A DNA stretch of 26,948 bases from positions 1 through 26,948 of the forward strand of contig JBGPKK010000052.1 in NCBI GenBank assembly GCA_041485905.1, written 5' to 3'. The stretch comes from JAHFUI01 sp041485905. GTDB taxonomy: Bacteria; Acidobacteriota; Vicinamibacteria; Vicinamibacterales; CAVVIG01. The notes under the pieces are model-generated. The model made no database searches. It had not been told where the DNA came from and saw only the letters and a list, made by a program, of their open reading frames with translations. This document shows, in pieces, positions 15,601 through 22,685 of this stretch (position 1 is its first letter; every line of letters starts with the position of its first letter). The translations under genes and the position numbers were made by a program.

Positions 15601-17379
15601 TTCGGCGGGCAATCGTTGGCGTTGCTTTTGACGCTGCTCGTCACGCCCGTCGCGTATTCGTTGTTCGACGATGCGTCGAAGGTCCGGCTCTTCAGGCGCG
15701 GCCCGAACACGGTTCAGGCGCACGAGCAGGCGCCCGTGACCGCGCAGGCGATGCGGAATACCCTTCTTCTCTCGCTCATCGTCACTGGACTTGCGGCGAC
15801 AGCGTCTGCCCAATCCACTCCGGCGACACTGCGGCTCACCGTTGACGAAGCCGTCATTCTGGCGCTCGAGCACAATCCGGATTTGAAAGCGGATCGGCTG
15901 GATCCGCAGATCAGCGATACGCGTGTGGCGGCCGCCGCCAGCGCGTTCAGACCGTCGTTCAACACGAACGTGCTGCGGAACAGTCAGCTCCAGCCCCCCG
16001 CGGGCTTCCTCGTGCCGACACCCACGCAGAATGACGTCGTCACGTCGACCGCCGGCCTCACCCAGCGGTTGCCGTGGTTCGGCACGGCGTACGGCGTGTC
16101 GTGGAGCACCACGCACACCAACAGCAACAGCTTCCTGAACAGCTACAACCCGCTGCTCCAGTCCGGCCTGCTGGTCAACGTGTCGCAACCGCTGCTCCGC
16201 GATCGGTCCATCGATACGGCGCGGCAGCAGCTCGCAACGAGCCACGTGAACCGTGACATCGCGCAGACGCGGCTGCGCGAAAGCGTCGTGCGAACGACGG
16301 CCGGTGTGAAGACCGCCTATTGGAATCTGGTCGCGGCCAAGGGCAACGTCGACGCGCGTGAGAAAGCCCTCGCTCTGGCCCAGGAGCTGGCGCGGGTGAA
16401 CAAAGCCAGAGTTGATGTCGGACAGTCGCCGCCGCTCGACCTCGTGTCCGCGCAGGCGGAGGTCGCTTCGAACGAAGAACAGCTCATCGTCGGGCAGACG
16501 GTCGTCAAGGAGGCCGAAGACCGGTTGCGGCTGCTGATTCTCGATACGGGCCAGCGCGACTCATGGACGGTCAGCATCGATGCGATCGACCCGCCGCCCG
16601 TGGGCGTGGCGGCGCCGGATCTGGACGCCGCCGTCGCCACCGCGCTCCGCGACCGCGGCGATCTGGTGCGGGCACGCAAGGACATCGAGAACGCGCGGAC
16701 GAGCCTCACGTTCATGGGCAACCAACGGCTGCCCGACGTGCGCCTCAACGCCAGCTATCTGGCAAGCGGGCTGGGTGGCACGCAGGTGCTCCGCTCCAGC
16801 GGGTTCCCCGGGACCATCGTGGGGTCGGGCACGGTCACCGACTTCGAATCGGTTCTGAGTCAGTTGTTCGGGCGCAACTACCCCACGTGGTCGGTCGGCC
16901 TCAGCGTCTCGTACCCAATCGGCCAGAGCACGGACGAGGCCAACCATCTGCGGGCAGGACTCGAGCACGTCCAGGCGCAGGAACGCCTCAAGAGCGCTGA
17001 AGCGCGCGTGATTCAACAGGTGCGCGACGCGAGCTGGAAAATTGAGATGAACGCGAAGCGGATGCAGACCACGCGCGCCGCGCGCGAGTTCGCCGAACAG
17101 CGGTTGGACTCTGAACAAAAGCGGCTCGAGGTGGGCCTGTCCACGACCTTCCTGGTGATTCAAGCGCAGCGGGATCTCGCGCAGGCCAAGACCAGCGAGC
17201 TATCCGCACTCCTCGCCTACGATTTGGCGCTCGTCGATTTCGACGCGCTACAGCAGGCGGGACCGACAGGAGCTTCCTCGGCCGGCGCGGCCACGCCCGC
17301 CGCGCCATCGCTCTCTCCTCCAACGCCAGCGACACGCTCGACCGTCTCGGGCGCCTCTGGTCTCGCGGAACTGCCGTAA
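12631..17379 (+). CDS. Fused RND (HAE1-type) efflux pump and TolC-like outer-membrane factor
   Basis: A single frame of 1582 codons. Residues 1-~1030 form a complete RND drug/proton antiporter: start MQWLAALCVKRPVFA, twelve predicted helices, proton-relay aspartates D400/D401 in VGIVIDDAIVVLENI, and lysines K923/K924 in FGVVKKNSILQIDHANQ. Residues 1041-~1545 form a complete TolC/OEP protein: signal peptide MRNTLLLSLIVTGLAATASA, then two OEP repeats with long helices. A Pro/Ala/Ser-rich tail ends it. There is no stop between the parts, and the internal ATG at 15751 has no strong ribosome site. The RND C-terminus is cytoplasmic, so the signal peptide could act as a thirteenth helix that is then cleaved. 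Separate translation of TolC from 15751 is the alternative. Confidence 0.92.
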   Translation: MQWLAALCVKRPVFATVLILSLTVIGAFSFTRLGVDRFPKIDFPTVLVTTVQPGAAPEQIETEITDKIEEAVNTISGIDELRSVSSEGVSQVIISFLLSKDTNVAAQEVRDKVNGALPRLPRTIQQPRVDRLDPDAAPVVSIAISANRPIRDITEYADKVLRRQLESVGGVGQVFVLGGRRRQVNVWLNSDRLRAHNLTVTDVARAVQGQNVEIPGGRVDQGPQSLTLRTRGRVQSIAEFNDLVIREKDGHPIRMGDVAVVEDGEADVDTVANINGKGTVLLNVRRQSGTNAVEVVNAVKERLEELRPNLPAGHDVRIVRDQSEFIEASIHNVEEHLIVGSILAAIVVLVFLGNFRSTIIAAIAIPTSIIATFGLMWFRGFTLNMLTMLALTLAVGIVIDDAIVVLENIYRFVEEKGMDPFQAAVEATEEIGLAVLATTLSLVAIFVPVAFMGGIVGRFMESFGLTMAFAVMVSLLVSFTLTPMLSARWLKVRPHGQDRHSSKNSKVFHAVDVFYTRLLEWSMAHRAIVAGLAVLVLISSVPLFMIANKNFLALDDQSEFEINVRASEGTSLESTEVVANRVASAVRTQLPEVAYTLVTVSGDAGGTRNLSSIYVRLKPIEERTREQFEIMSLVRSEILPPLTKNLRTSVQQIANIGGSGAQNADVQFVVNGPDLKKLEQISRQLVERVKSLPGVVDLDTSLNVGKPELSMQIDRAKAADLGVQTGDAAEALRLLVGGDQVTTYNEGGEQYEVHLRARAENRTTEAAIASLTVPSSKLGSVSLDNVATFAPGTAPTEISRVARQRQVTIFCNLLPSASQAAVQNALLAEFGKVQVGGDYRGALAGRSKELGRAGQNFVLAFLMSVVFMYLILAAQFESWLHPITILLSLPLTLPFALLSIIVFGQSLNILSALGLLVLFGVVKKNSILQIDHANQLKARGLTTHEAIVQASRDRLRPILMTTLAFVAGMLPLIVSRGIGSGTNHAIGFVVFGGQSLALLLTLLVTPVAYSLFDDASKVRLFRRGPNTVQAHEQAPVTAQAMRNTLLLSLIVTGLAATASAQSTPATLRLTVDEAVILALEHNPDLKADRLDPQISDTRVAAAASAFRPSFNTNVLRNSQLQPPAGFLVPTPTQNDVVTSTAGLTQRLPWFGTAYGVSWSTTHTNSNSFLNSYNPLLQSGLLVNVSQPLLRDRSIDTARQQLATSHVNRDIAQTRLRESVVRTTAGVKTAYWNLVAAKGNVDAREKALALAQELARVNKARVDVGQSPPLDLVSAQAEVASNEEQLIVGQTVVKEAEDRLRLLILDTGQRDSWTVSIDAIDPPPVGVAAPDLDAAVATALRDRGDLVRARKDIENARTSLTFMGNQRLPDVRLNASYLASGLGGTQVLRSSGFPGTIVGSGTVTDFESVLSQLFGRNYPTWSVGLSVSYPIGQSTDEANHLRAGLEHVQAQERLKSAEARVIQQVRDASWKIEMNAKRMQTTRAAREFAEQRLDSEQKRLEVGLSTTFLVIQAQRDLAQAKTSELSALLAYDLALVDFDALQQAGPTGASSAGAATPAAPSLSPPTPATRSTVSGASGLAELP

Positions 17380-17393
17380 GGAGCCTTCGAGAG

Positions 17394-17416
17394 CGTCGCG
17401 ACATTTGGTCGCGGCG
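17394..17416 (+). terminator. Hairpin downstream of the efflux operon
   Basis: CGTCGCGAC-ATTTG-GTCGCGGCG forms a 9-bp stem (one G-T pair) with a 5-base loop, 14 bp after the pump stop codon. No T-run follows, so intrinsic termination is uncertain. Confidence 0.4.
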
Positions 17417-17435
17417 AGTCCCGTCCGCGGCGGGA

Positions 17436-17441
17436 TACAAT
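17436..17441 (+). promoter_or_regulatory. Candidate -10 box of the truncated regulator
   Basis: TACAAT ends 9 bp before the ATG at 17451, the same spacing seen at 8285-8300, again suggesting a leaderless or near-leaderless transcript. The gene it served is now cut off after about 11 codons. Confidence 0.4.
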
Positions 17442-17450
17442 CGCGCGTTC

Positions 17451-17483
17451 ATGGCTGTTGCGTCATACCGGTTCGGCCCGTTC
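17451..17483 (+). pseudogene. Remnant start of a winged-helix (PhoB/CadC-like) regulator
   Basis: The frame reads MAVASYRFGPF then hits a stop two codons later. SYRFGPF is the usual opening of acidobacterial OmpR/PhoB-type winged-helix proteins with C-terminal TPR domains. Homology stops exactly where the EF-G fragment on the other strand ends (about 17484), so the gene was cut by recombination here. Eleven codons are little evidence, but the promoter-like TACAAT upstream and the sharp junction support it. Confidence 0.5.
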
Positions 17484-17950
17484 GGGTAGCCGGCGAGCAC
17501 GCCGCCCCTGAGCGCCTCCTTAATCCCTTCATCGATCGGCTTGATGAATTCCTTCGGAAGCGCGCCCTCCATGCTCTCGTTCTCGAAGACGTAGCCGGAG
17601 CCCGGCTCGCCCGGATACAGATGAACCTTCGCGTGGGCGTACTGGCCGTGCCGCACATAGCGACTTTCGCCGTCGGCCGGGCGCGTGAGCGTCTCCTTGT
17701 AGGCAACCTGCGGACGGCTGACGGTCGCCTCAACGTGGAACTCGCGTTTCAGACGGTCAACGATGATCTCGAGGTGCAGCTCGCCCATGCCGGCGATGAC
17801 GACCTCCCGCGTCGCCGGGTCGGTTTCCACGCGCATCGTCGGATCTTCGGCCATGAGCGTGGTGACGCCGCGGGCGAGCCTTTCTCGATCAGCCTCGGCC
17901 TTGGGCCTGATGGCGAGCGACAGAAGTGCATTTCCGGTCATTCCACCCAT
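17484..17950 (-). pseudogene. fusA: Elongation factor G fragment (domains III-IV only)
   Basis: About 155 residues match EF-G. LLSLAIRPKAEADRERLARG opens domain III, then GMGELHLEIIVDRLKREF, RPQVAYKETL at the start of domain IV, and ALPKEFIKPIDEGIKEAL followed by GGVLAGYP. The GTPase domain, domain II, the rest of domain IV and domain V are missing. The reading frame starts at an ATG (17950) 44 bp after the attC core and runs on into unrelated sequence past 17484. It is a truncated gene copy wedged between the cassette array and the cut regulator. It may be an inert fragment; expression as a stand-alone domain cannot be excluded. Confidence 0.8.
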
Positions 17951-17993
17951 GTCCTTTACAAAACGTCCCGTGAAGAGACCGCGCGACTCAGCG

Positions 17994-18076
17994 GTCTAAC
18001 GTTACGAATGAGCCGTGCGCCTCGGCGACATGATTGCACGAGACGACGGGCGCGTCGGCTCCATTCGTTGTTAGCC
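17994..18076 (-). other. attC site a (kinase cassette)
   Basis: 83 bp. The plus-strand ends are GTCTAAC and GTTAGCC. The arms ACGAATG-AGCCG-TGCGCC and (inverted) ACGAATGGAGCCGACGCGCC pair fully except for an extra G and an extra A in the right arm, the extrahelical bases expected of attC. On the minus strand the R' core is GTTAGAC, a perfect GTTRRRY. Confidence 0.88.
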
Positions 18077-18146
18077 GGTTTGTTGATCCGTAGTGCACGT
18101 ACTGCAATGCGCCCGGATGAGCAAGCCCGCGGGATACCAACGCCGG

Positions 18147-20397
18147 TCAGGCCGGAGGATTCATCTCTCGAATCAACGCCTTAAACCGGGGATGGTCGCG
18201 CACGAGGTCCCAGAGAGGATTGACGTTGAGATAGGCGACGTTGGTCGCGTGAGATTGGAAGCCCTTTTCCAGCCAATCCAGAGCAAGCTCTTTCTCTCCT
18301 GCACGAACGTAGAACTGTGCCACGAGGAACGGATCGGTGTTTCGTCGGGCGACGACTTCGGCCGCCCTGCGCATGGCGCCTTGATACCCGGCCTCCTCGT
18401 AGCCTCGCGCGAGGGCTTCCGCCACGTCGGACCCGCCTCGGTTCTTGTTCGCGGCCGCCCACGCGCGATCAGCGGCGAGCGCCTCGTCGTACCGGCCGCT
18501 CACGTGAAGAACGACGCGAATGTTCCCGATCGCGACTTGCTGGTCCGGCGTGCCCTTGAGCGTGGCGCGGTACTGGGTGATCGACTCGTCATAGCGCCGC
18601 GTGAACATCAGGACGCGGCCGTAAAACGCCTGGGTTTGCGTGCTCACGGGGTCGAGTTCCATGGCTCGCTTTATCTGTGCGATCGCCTCGTCGGGACGCT
18701 TCATGATGGTCAGGAAATCCGCGTACGTCGAGCGTGTGAGCGCTTGGTTGGGGTTGAGCTCGATCGCGCGACGAAATTCGCGGTCGGCGGCGGACCAGTT
18801 CCAGTCAGTCCACGCGTATTGCTCGGCCAGCCGCAAATGGGCATCCGCCAACGTATCGTCGAGCTGGAGGGCCTTCTTGATGGCGGCCTTCAGCCTTGGC
18901 TCGGCCTCGCTGCGCACGGCATTCCCAGTTTGCTGGCGGGCGATCCAGACGCCTGCGATTCCCGCATAGGCCGACGCGTACTCCGGATCCTTGTCGCGCG
19001 CGAGCTCGAAATACTTCAATGCGTTCGCCATATTCGAGGGCGTCAGATTGTCCTGGAAGGCGAGACCTTTGAGGTAGGCTTCGTACGCCTCGGCATTGAC
19101 CGGACGCGCGGCAGCCAGCCGGGACTGTTCGTGTGGGAGCAGTGTCAGCGCCAGAGAGCTCGCCACGCCACGCGCGACATCGTTTTGCAGCGATAGAATG
19201 CCGGAGAGCTCGCGCTCGAAGCTGTCGCTCCAGCGCTGCGTCTGATCGCGCACCTGAATCAGCGTCGCGCTGATCCGAATGCGATTCCCTTCACGGCGGG
19301 CGCTCCCTTCCATGATGTAGTCCACGCCCAGCTCGCGGCCAATCTGATTGATCGGTGCCTCCCGTTTCTTGTACCGAGATGAGGATGTGCGAGCGATGAC
19401 GCTCAGGCGATCGGGATGGAGACGGCCCAGTTGCGTGATCATTTCCTCGGTCAGGCCGTCGCTGAAGTACTCCTGATCGGGATCGCCGGTCAGGTTCTGG
19501 AATGGCAACACGGCCAGCCTAATCGCGCGCTCAGGCCGGCGTTCGAAGTATCGTGACCGCACGCCGCCGACGTTGAGTGCGACCGCCAGGACGGCCACGG
19601 CGGCTACGCTGACAACGCCCGCGAGCCAGCGCCGCCGGCCGAGATGATAACGGACGGCCGTAAACGGATCTGCCCCCGCCCGGATCGCCTCGAGCGCGGC
19701 GCCGACCGCGCCGGCATCCTGGTATCGCCGTTCCGGCGATTTTTCCAGGCATCGCTCGATCACCGCGCGCAGCCCAACCGGCGTGGCCTCGGGCAACGCG
19801 GCAGGCGAATCTCGGAGGATCGATGAGAAGAGCTCGGGCGCCGTCTGACCGTCGAATGGTTTCGCTCCGCTGGCGATCTCATATAAGAGGACGCCGAGCG
19901 CCCAAATGTCGGTTCGCGCATCGGTTGACTCCGAACGCACCTGCTCGGGAGACATCGCGTAAGGCGTTCCGGCGGCAACGCCGGCCGGCACGATCGACGC
20001 CATGGTCGTCGCACCAGCCATCAAGGGATCGGCACGGCGCGCGAGCCCGAAGTCGACAATCTTCAGCCGGCCGCTTATTGAGTCGGTCACGGAGCGAAGG
20101 GCCCTCCACATATTCCATGGCGATGAACGAGAGACCGTTTGCTTCGCCGACTTCGTAGATCGTGCAAATGTTGGGATGATTGAGTGCGGCGGCATTGCGC
20201 GCCTCCCGCAGGAGCCGCGTCCGAGTTGTCTCGCCCTCCGAAGACTCCGCGAGCACTTTGAGAGCGACCTGACGATGAAGGGTCGTGTCGTACGCCAGGT
20301 AGACCGTGCCCATTCCTCCTCGGCCGAGACGGCGTTCGACCCGATAGCACCCGAGCGTGGTGCCCGCGGCCAAATTGTTGTTGACAACCTCGCTCAT
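18147..20397 (-). pseudogene. Ser/Thr kinase-TolB-TPR gene with kinase catalytic loop deleted
   Basis: The start (ATG 20397, MSEVVNNNLAAG) opens a Hanks-type kinase: glycine loop GRGGMG (residues 25-30), ATP-lysine K47, E65 in helix C, and MEYVEGPSLRDRL to residue 106. At about 20060-20082 the frame shifts. The other frame resumes at GRLKIVDFGLA, then GTPYAMSPEQ. The ~45 residues that normally lie between, with the catalytic HRDLKPxN loop, are gone. The rest is intact: a helix WLAGVVSVAAVAVLAVAL, a TolB-like domain (LAVLPFQNLTGDPDQEYFSD), and about six TPR repeats to the stop at 18147. As it stands the N-terminal frame yields 172 residues with no active site, so the gene is broken. It lies in the cassette closed by attC a. 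Confidence 0.85.
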
Positions 20398-20474
20398 GCA
20401 GAATCGTTACGGGTTGCTCTGGTTGGACCTTCGACCGTGCGCTGTTTCCACCCCTCGTGGCCCAAAGGATATCC

Positions 20475-20572
20475 GGCTAACGTTCGGCGCTCAGCCGCGA
20501 GCCGCGCGTGAACGCCGCTTCGGCTTGGCTTTGCGCTGGGCGCGGCTCGTCGGCTGCAGCGCCCTGATGGCC
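20475..20572 (-). other. attC site b (first DUF4160/DUF2442 cassette)
   Basis: 98 bp. The left end is GGCTAAC; the right end is GATGGCC where GTTGGCC would be expected, so one core base is altered. The arms CGGCGCT-CAGCCG-CGAGCC and (inverted) GGGCGCTGCAGCCGACGAGCC pair with the same extra G and A as the other sites, and the 3-base/1-base spacers next to the cores match site a. The DUF2442 frame reads through most of it. Confidence 0.75.
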
Positions 20573-20853
20573 GGCGCTGAGTGACCATTCTTGGTAATTC
20601 CAGGACGCCGCGCTGGCACGCCGTTGAGCAAGCCGTCGGCGCTCAGGTCTTCGTCGACGTCAGGCCAGTGAACGCCGTGGCCGTCGCCAATCAACGTCCA
20701 GTTCGCTCGCTGGGCTGGCGTCGCTTCTGAGAGTCGCCACGACCATGCGAGGGGAACGCTGATGACCCGCCCATCGACGAGGTGGGCTGTAATGATCTCA
20801 TCGGTGACTTCGACGCGATCGATTCGAGATTCAACGCTGACCGCAGTACTCAT
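20491..20853 (-). CDS. DUF2442 protein, copy 1
   Basis: A 120-residue protein starting MSTAVSVESRIDRVEVTDE. The DUF2442 core is clear: DGRVISVPLAWSWRL, then WTLIGDGHGVHWPDVDEDLS and LLNGVPARRPG. Start: ATG 20851-20853, in the shared GCATGGCATGA junction also seen in copy 2; the further upstream frame overlaps DUF4160. The last ~26 residues, very basic (RAQRKAKPKRRSRAARG), are encoded by attC site b and are probably not part of the original domain. DUF2442 genes often follow DUF4160 genes and the pair has been suggested to act like a toxin-antitoxin module; this is not proven. Confidence 0.85.
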   Translation of the reverse strand: MSTAVSVESRIDRVEVTDEIITAHLVDGRVISVPLAWSWRLSEATPAQRANWTLIGDGHGVHWPDVDEDLSADGLLNGVPARRPGITKNGHSAPAIRALQPTSRAQRKAKPKRRSRAARG

Positions 20854-20878
20854 GCCATGCCTCGATGATGATCTCTTC

Positions 20879-21073
20879 TTACTCCAGAACCATGTGCCGA
20901 ATCTCGTTGAGCTCTCGTGGGCTGAACCCATGATTCCACGCGAGGGCGACGGGCGCCAGCCAGAACTTGCAGTGGTCCCGATCCCGTCGGACGTGGACGT
21001 GCATGGGTTCGTTGCGGTCGAAACTGTAGAAGAAGAACGCGTACGGCCCCGGGATGTCTGAGATCTTCGGCAT
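20879..21073 (-). CDS. DUF4160 protein, copy 1, shortened by a stop codon
   Basis: A 64-residue protein with the DUF4160 pattern: MPKISDIPGPYAFFFYS, DRNEPMHVHVRRD, KFWLAPVALAWNHGFSPREL. It ends LNEIRHMVLE at a TAA. Reading through that TAA in the same frame gives EEIIIEAWHEYC, which is the normal end of the family (usually ...EAWHEYF). So one codon, normally His or Gln, has become a stop and about 12-15 C-terminal residues are lost. DUF2442 starts 25 bp downstream. The pair may act together; the effect of the truncation is unknown. Confidence 0.82.
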   Translation of the reverse strand: MPKISDIPGPYAFFFYSFDRNEPMHVHVRRDRDHCKFWLAPVALAWNHGFSPRELNEIRHMVLE

Positions 21074-21252
21074 TCAACTCGATTTCATGCTCGATATTCT
21101 CAGGCTTCTGCCGATCTGTGCCGTGGCCCGTGCCGCTGATGGGACCGAACGACGACGTTGACCTGCGATTCCTCGTTCCTGGCAAGCCTGCCCTGCGGGC
21201 TAAGACCAACGGTAAGTTTCACCACGATCTCGGAGTATCTCGGTTTCCGTCC
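21074..21252 (-). other. Cassette leader without recognisable gene
   Basis: 179 bp between DUF4160 copy 1 and attC site c. A GTG-started frame of 40 codons (21100-21222) on the minus strand has no recognisable similarity. It may hold the cassette's own promoter, but I see no convincing boxes. Confidence 0.3.
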
Positions 21253-21321
21253 GGCTAACGCTACGAATGAGCCGCGCGCTTTCGCGATCCGGAGCGCGCC
21301 GGCTCCATTCGTTTGTTAGCC
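21253..21321 (-). other. attC site c (cassette carrying the IS)
   Basis: 69 bp with cores GGCTAAC and GTTAGCC. The arms ACGAATG-AGCCG-CGCGC and (inverted) ACGAATGGAGCCGGCGCGC pair with the extra G and G in the right arm. Arm sequence is nearly identical to sites a and d. The IS begins 14 bp away. Confidence 0.87.
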
Positions 21322-21334
21322 GGGCGTCGGGTAC

Positions 21335-21384
21335 GGTCCGGGGAGAAGGGTAACAGAACAGTCCGGGGACATGGGTAACACATT
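21335..21384. repeat. Left IS end: two direct copies of the terminal motif
   Basis: The copies at 21335-21359 and 21361-21384 share TCCGGGGA followed by GGGTAACA, 25 bp apart. They match the inverse complement of the right end. Confidence 0.8.
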
Positions 21385-21434
21385 CAGCCACACTCGAGCC
21401 GAGGTGCTCGATGCCGTGGCAGGAGACGTGACTC

Positions 21435-22622
21435 ATGGATCAACGCGTCCAATTTGTCGCGGATGACCAGCACGACGTGCTCGACGTCGCGGAGCTGGCG
21501 CGGCGATACGGCATCAGTCGGAAAACCGCCTACAAATGGATCGACCGCTATGACGCCGCCGGCCCCGCCGGACTGGTGGATCGGTCCCGTCGCCCCACGC
21601 ATTCGCCGCAGGCGACGCCCGAGCAGATCGTCGTGGCCCTGCTCGAGGTGCGCCGACATCATCCGACGTGGGGCGCCAAGAAACTCCTGAAGATCGTGGC
21701 CACGCGGCAGCCGACGTGGACGCTCCCGGCTCGGAGTACGGTGTGCGAGCTCCTGGATCGGGCAGGCCTCATCACGACGTCGTCGCGACGACCGGCGCCT
21801 GGGCATCCGGGCCGGCCGTTGATCCCGATGACGGCGCCCAACGGGACCTGGACCGCGGACTTCAAAGGCCAGTTCAAGACCCGCAACGGCGTGTATTGCT
21901 ACCCGCTGACCATCGTGGACGGCTTCAGCCGGTACTTGCTCGCGTGCCAGGGATTGCTGTCGACGGCGATCGCCGGGGCACGCCCGATCTTCCTCCGCCT
22001 CTTCCAGGAGCACGGCTTGCCGTGGATCATCCGGACCGACAATGGCGTGCCGTTCGCCACCACCGCCCTCGGCCGGCTGTCCACGTTGTCGGTCTGGTGG
22101 ATCCGACTCGGGATCCTCCCCGAGCTGATTGCGCCGGCGTCACCGCAGCAGAACGGGCGCCATGAGCGCATGCATCGGACGCTCAAGGCCGAGGCCACAC
22201 GTCCCCCGAGCGGCAACCTCCAAGCGCAGCAAGTCCGCTTCAATCGGTTTCGTCAGGAGTACAACGACGACCGCCCGCACGAAGCGCTCGATCAAGAAAC
22301 GCCGATCTCGGTCTACCGCTCGTCGCCACGCAGGCTGCCGCGCACGCTCGCGCCGATGGAATATCCCGGTCACTTCGAAGTCCGGCTCGTCAGTCGTAAC
22401 AGCGGGATCCGCTGGAAGAAGCACTGGGTCTGCGTGACTCACACGCTGGCCGGCGAGTACGTCGGGCTGGAGGAAGTCCACGATGGGCTGTGGGACGTAT
22501 ACTTCGGCCCGGTGAAACTCGGACGGATGAACGAACGCGTCCTCCGCATCGAAGACCACAAGGGCCGCACCGTCAGGAGAGGGCCGTCACTGAAGACCAC
22601 TGAGCCCGCGGACGCCATGTAA
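21435..22622 (+). CDS. IS481 family transposase
   Basis: A 395-residue DDE transposase. An N-terminal helix-turn-helix (LARRYGISRKTAYKWIDRYD, about residues 22-41) is followed by the rve integrase core. The catalytic residues are the Asp in WTADFKGQF, the Asp in IIRTDNGVPF, and the Glu in NGRHERMHRTLK. A C-terminal beta-rich domain (NSGIRWKKHWVCVTHTLAGE) completes it. Many relatives start MPWKE...; here the corresponding ATG at 21411 reads MPWQET then TGA in frame, so the ATG at 21435 (MDQRVQFVADDQ) is taken as start. It otherwise looks intact. Confidence 0.92.
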   Translation: MDQRVQFVADDQHDVLDVAELARRYGISRKTAYKWIDRYDAAGPAGLVDRSRRPTHSPQATPEQIVVALLEVRRHHPTWGAKKLLKIVATRQPTWTLPARSTVCELLDRAGLITTSSRRPAPGHPGRPLIPMTAPNGTWTADFKGQFKTRNGVYCYPLTIVDGFSRYLLACQGLLSTAIAGARPIFLRLFQEHGLPWIIRTDNGVPFATTALGRLSTLSVWWIRLGILPELIAPASPQQNGRHERMHRTLKAEATRPPSGNLQAQQVRFNRFRQEYNDDRPHEALDQETPISVYRSSPRRLPRTLAPMEYPGHFEVRLVSRNSGIRWKKHWVCVTHTLAGEYVGLEEVHDGLWDVYFGPVKLGRMNERVLRIEDHKGRTVRRGPSLKTTEPADAM

Positions 22623-22685
22623 GAGCTGAGGAGCGCGCCAAGAACGCGCGCGCCTCAGCTCTCACACGGCGTGGTAACTGCAACC

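Noticed and set aside
17994..18076. Simple REP/BIME palindromes instead of attC
   Set aside because: Conserved unpaired bases at two fixed positions, RYYYAAC/GTTRRRY ends and consistent gene-then-site order favour attC.
20060..20082. Programmed frameshift in the kinase gene
   Set aside because: About 45 codons of the kinase core are missing at the same place and no slippery heptamer is seen, so a deletion is the simpler explanation.
20850..21209. 119-codon frame overlapping DUF4160 copy 1
   Set aside because: It is an out-of-frame reading of the DUF4160 gene, which has a clear family match.
21100..21222. 40-codon GTG-started frame upstream of DUF4160 copy 1
   Set aside because: No ribosome site, no recognisable motif and mixed composition; not supportable as a gene.
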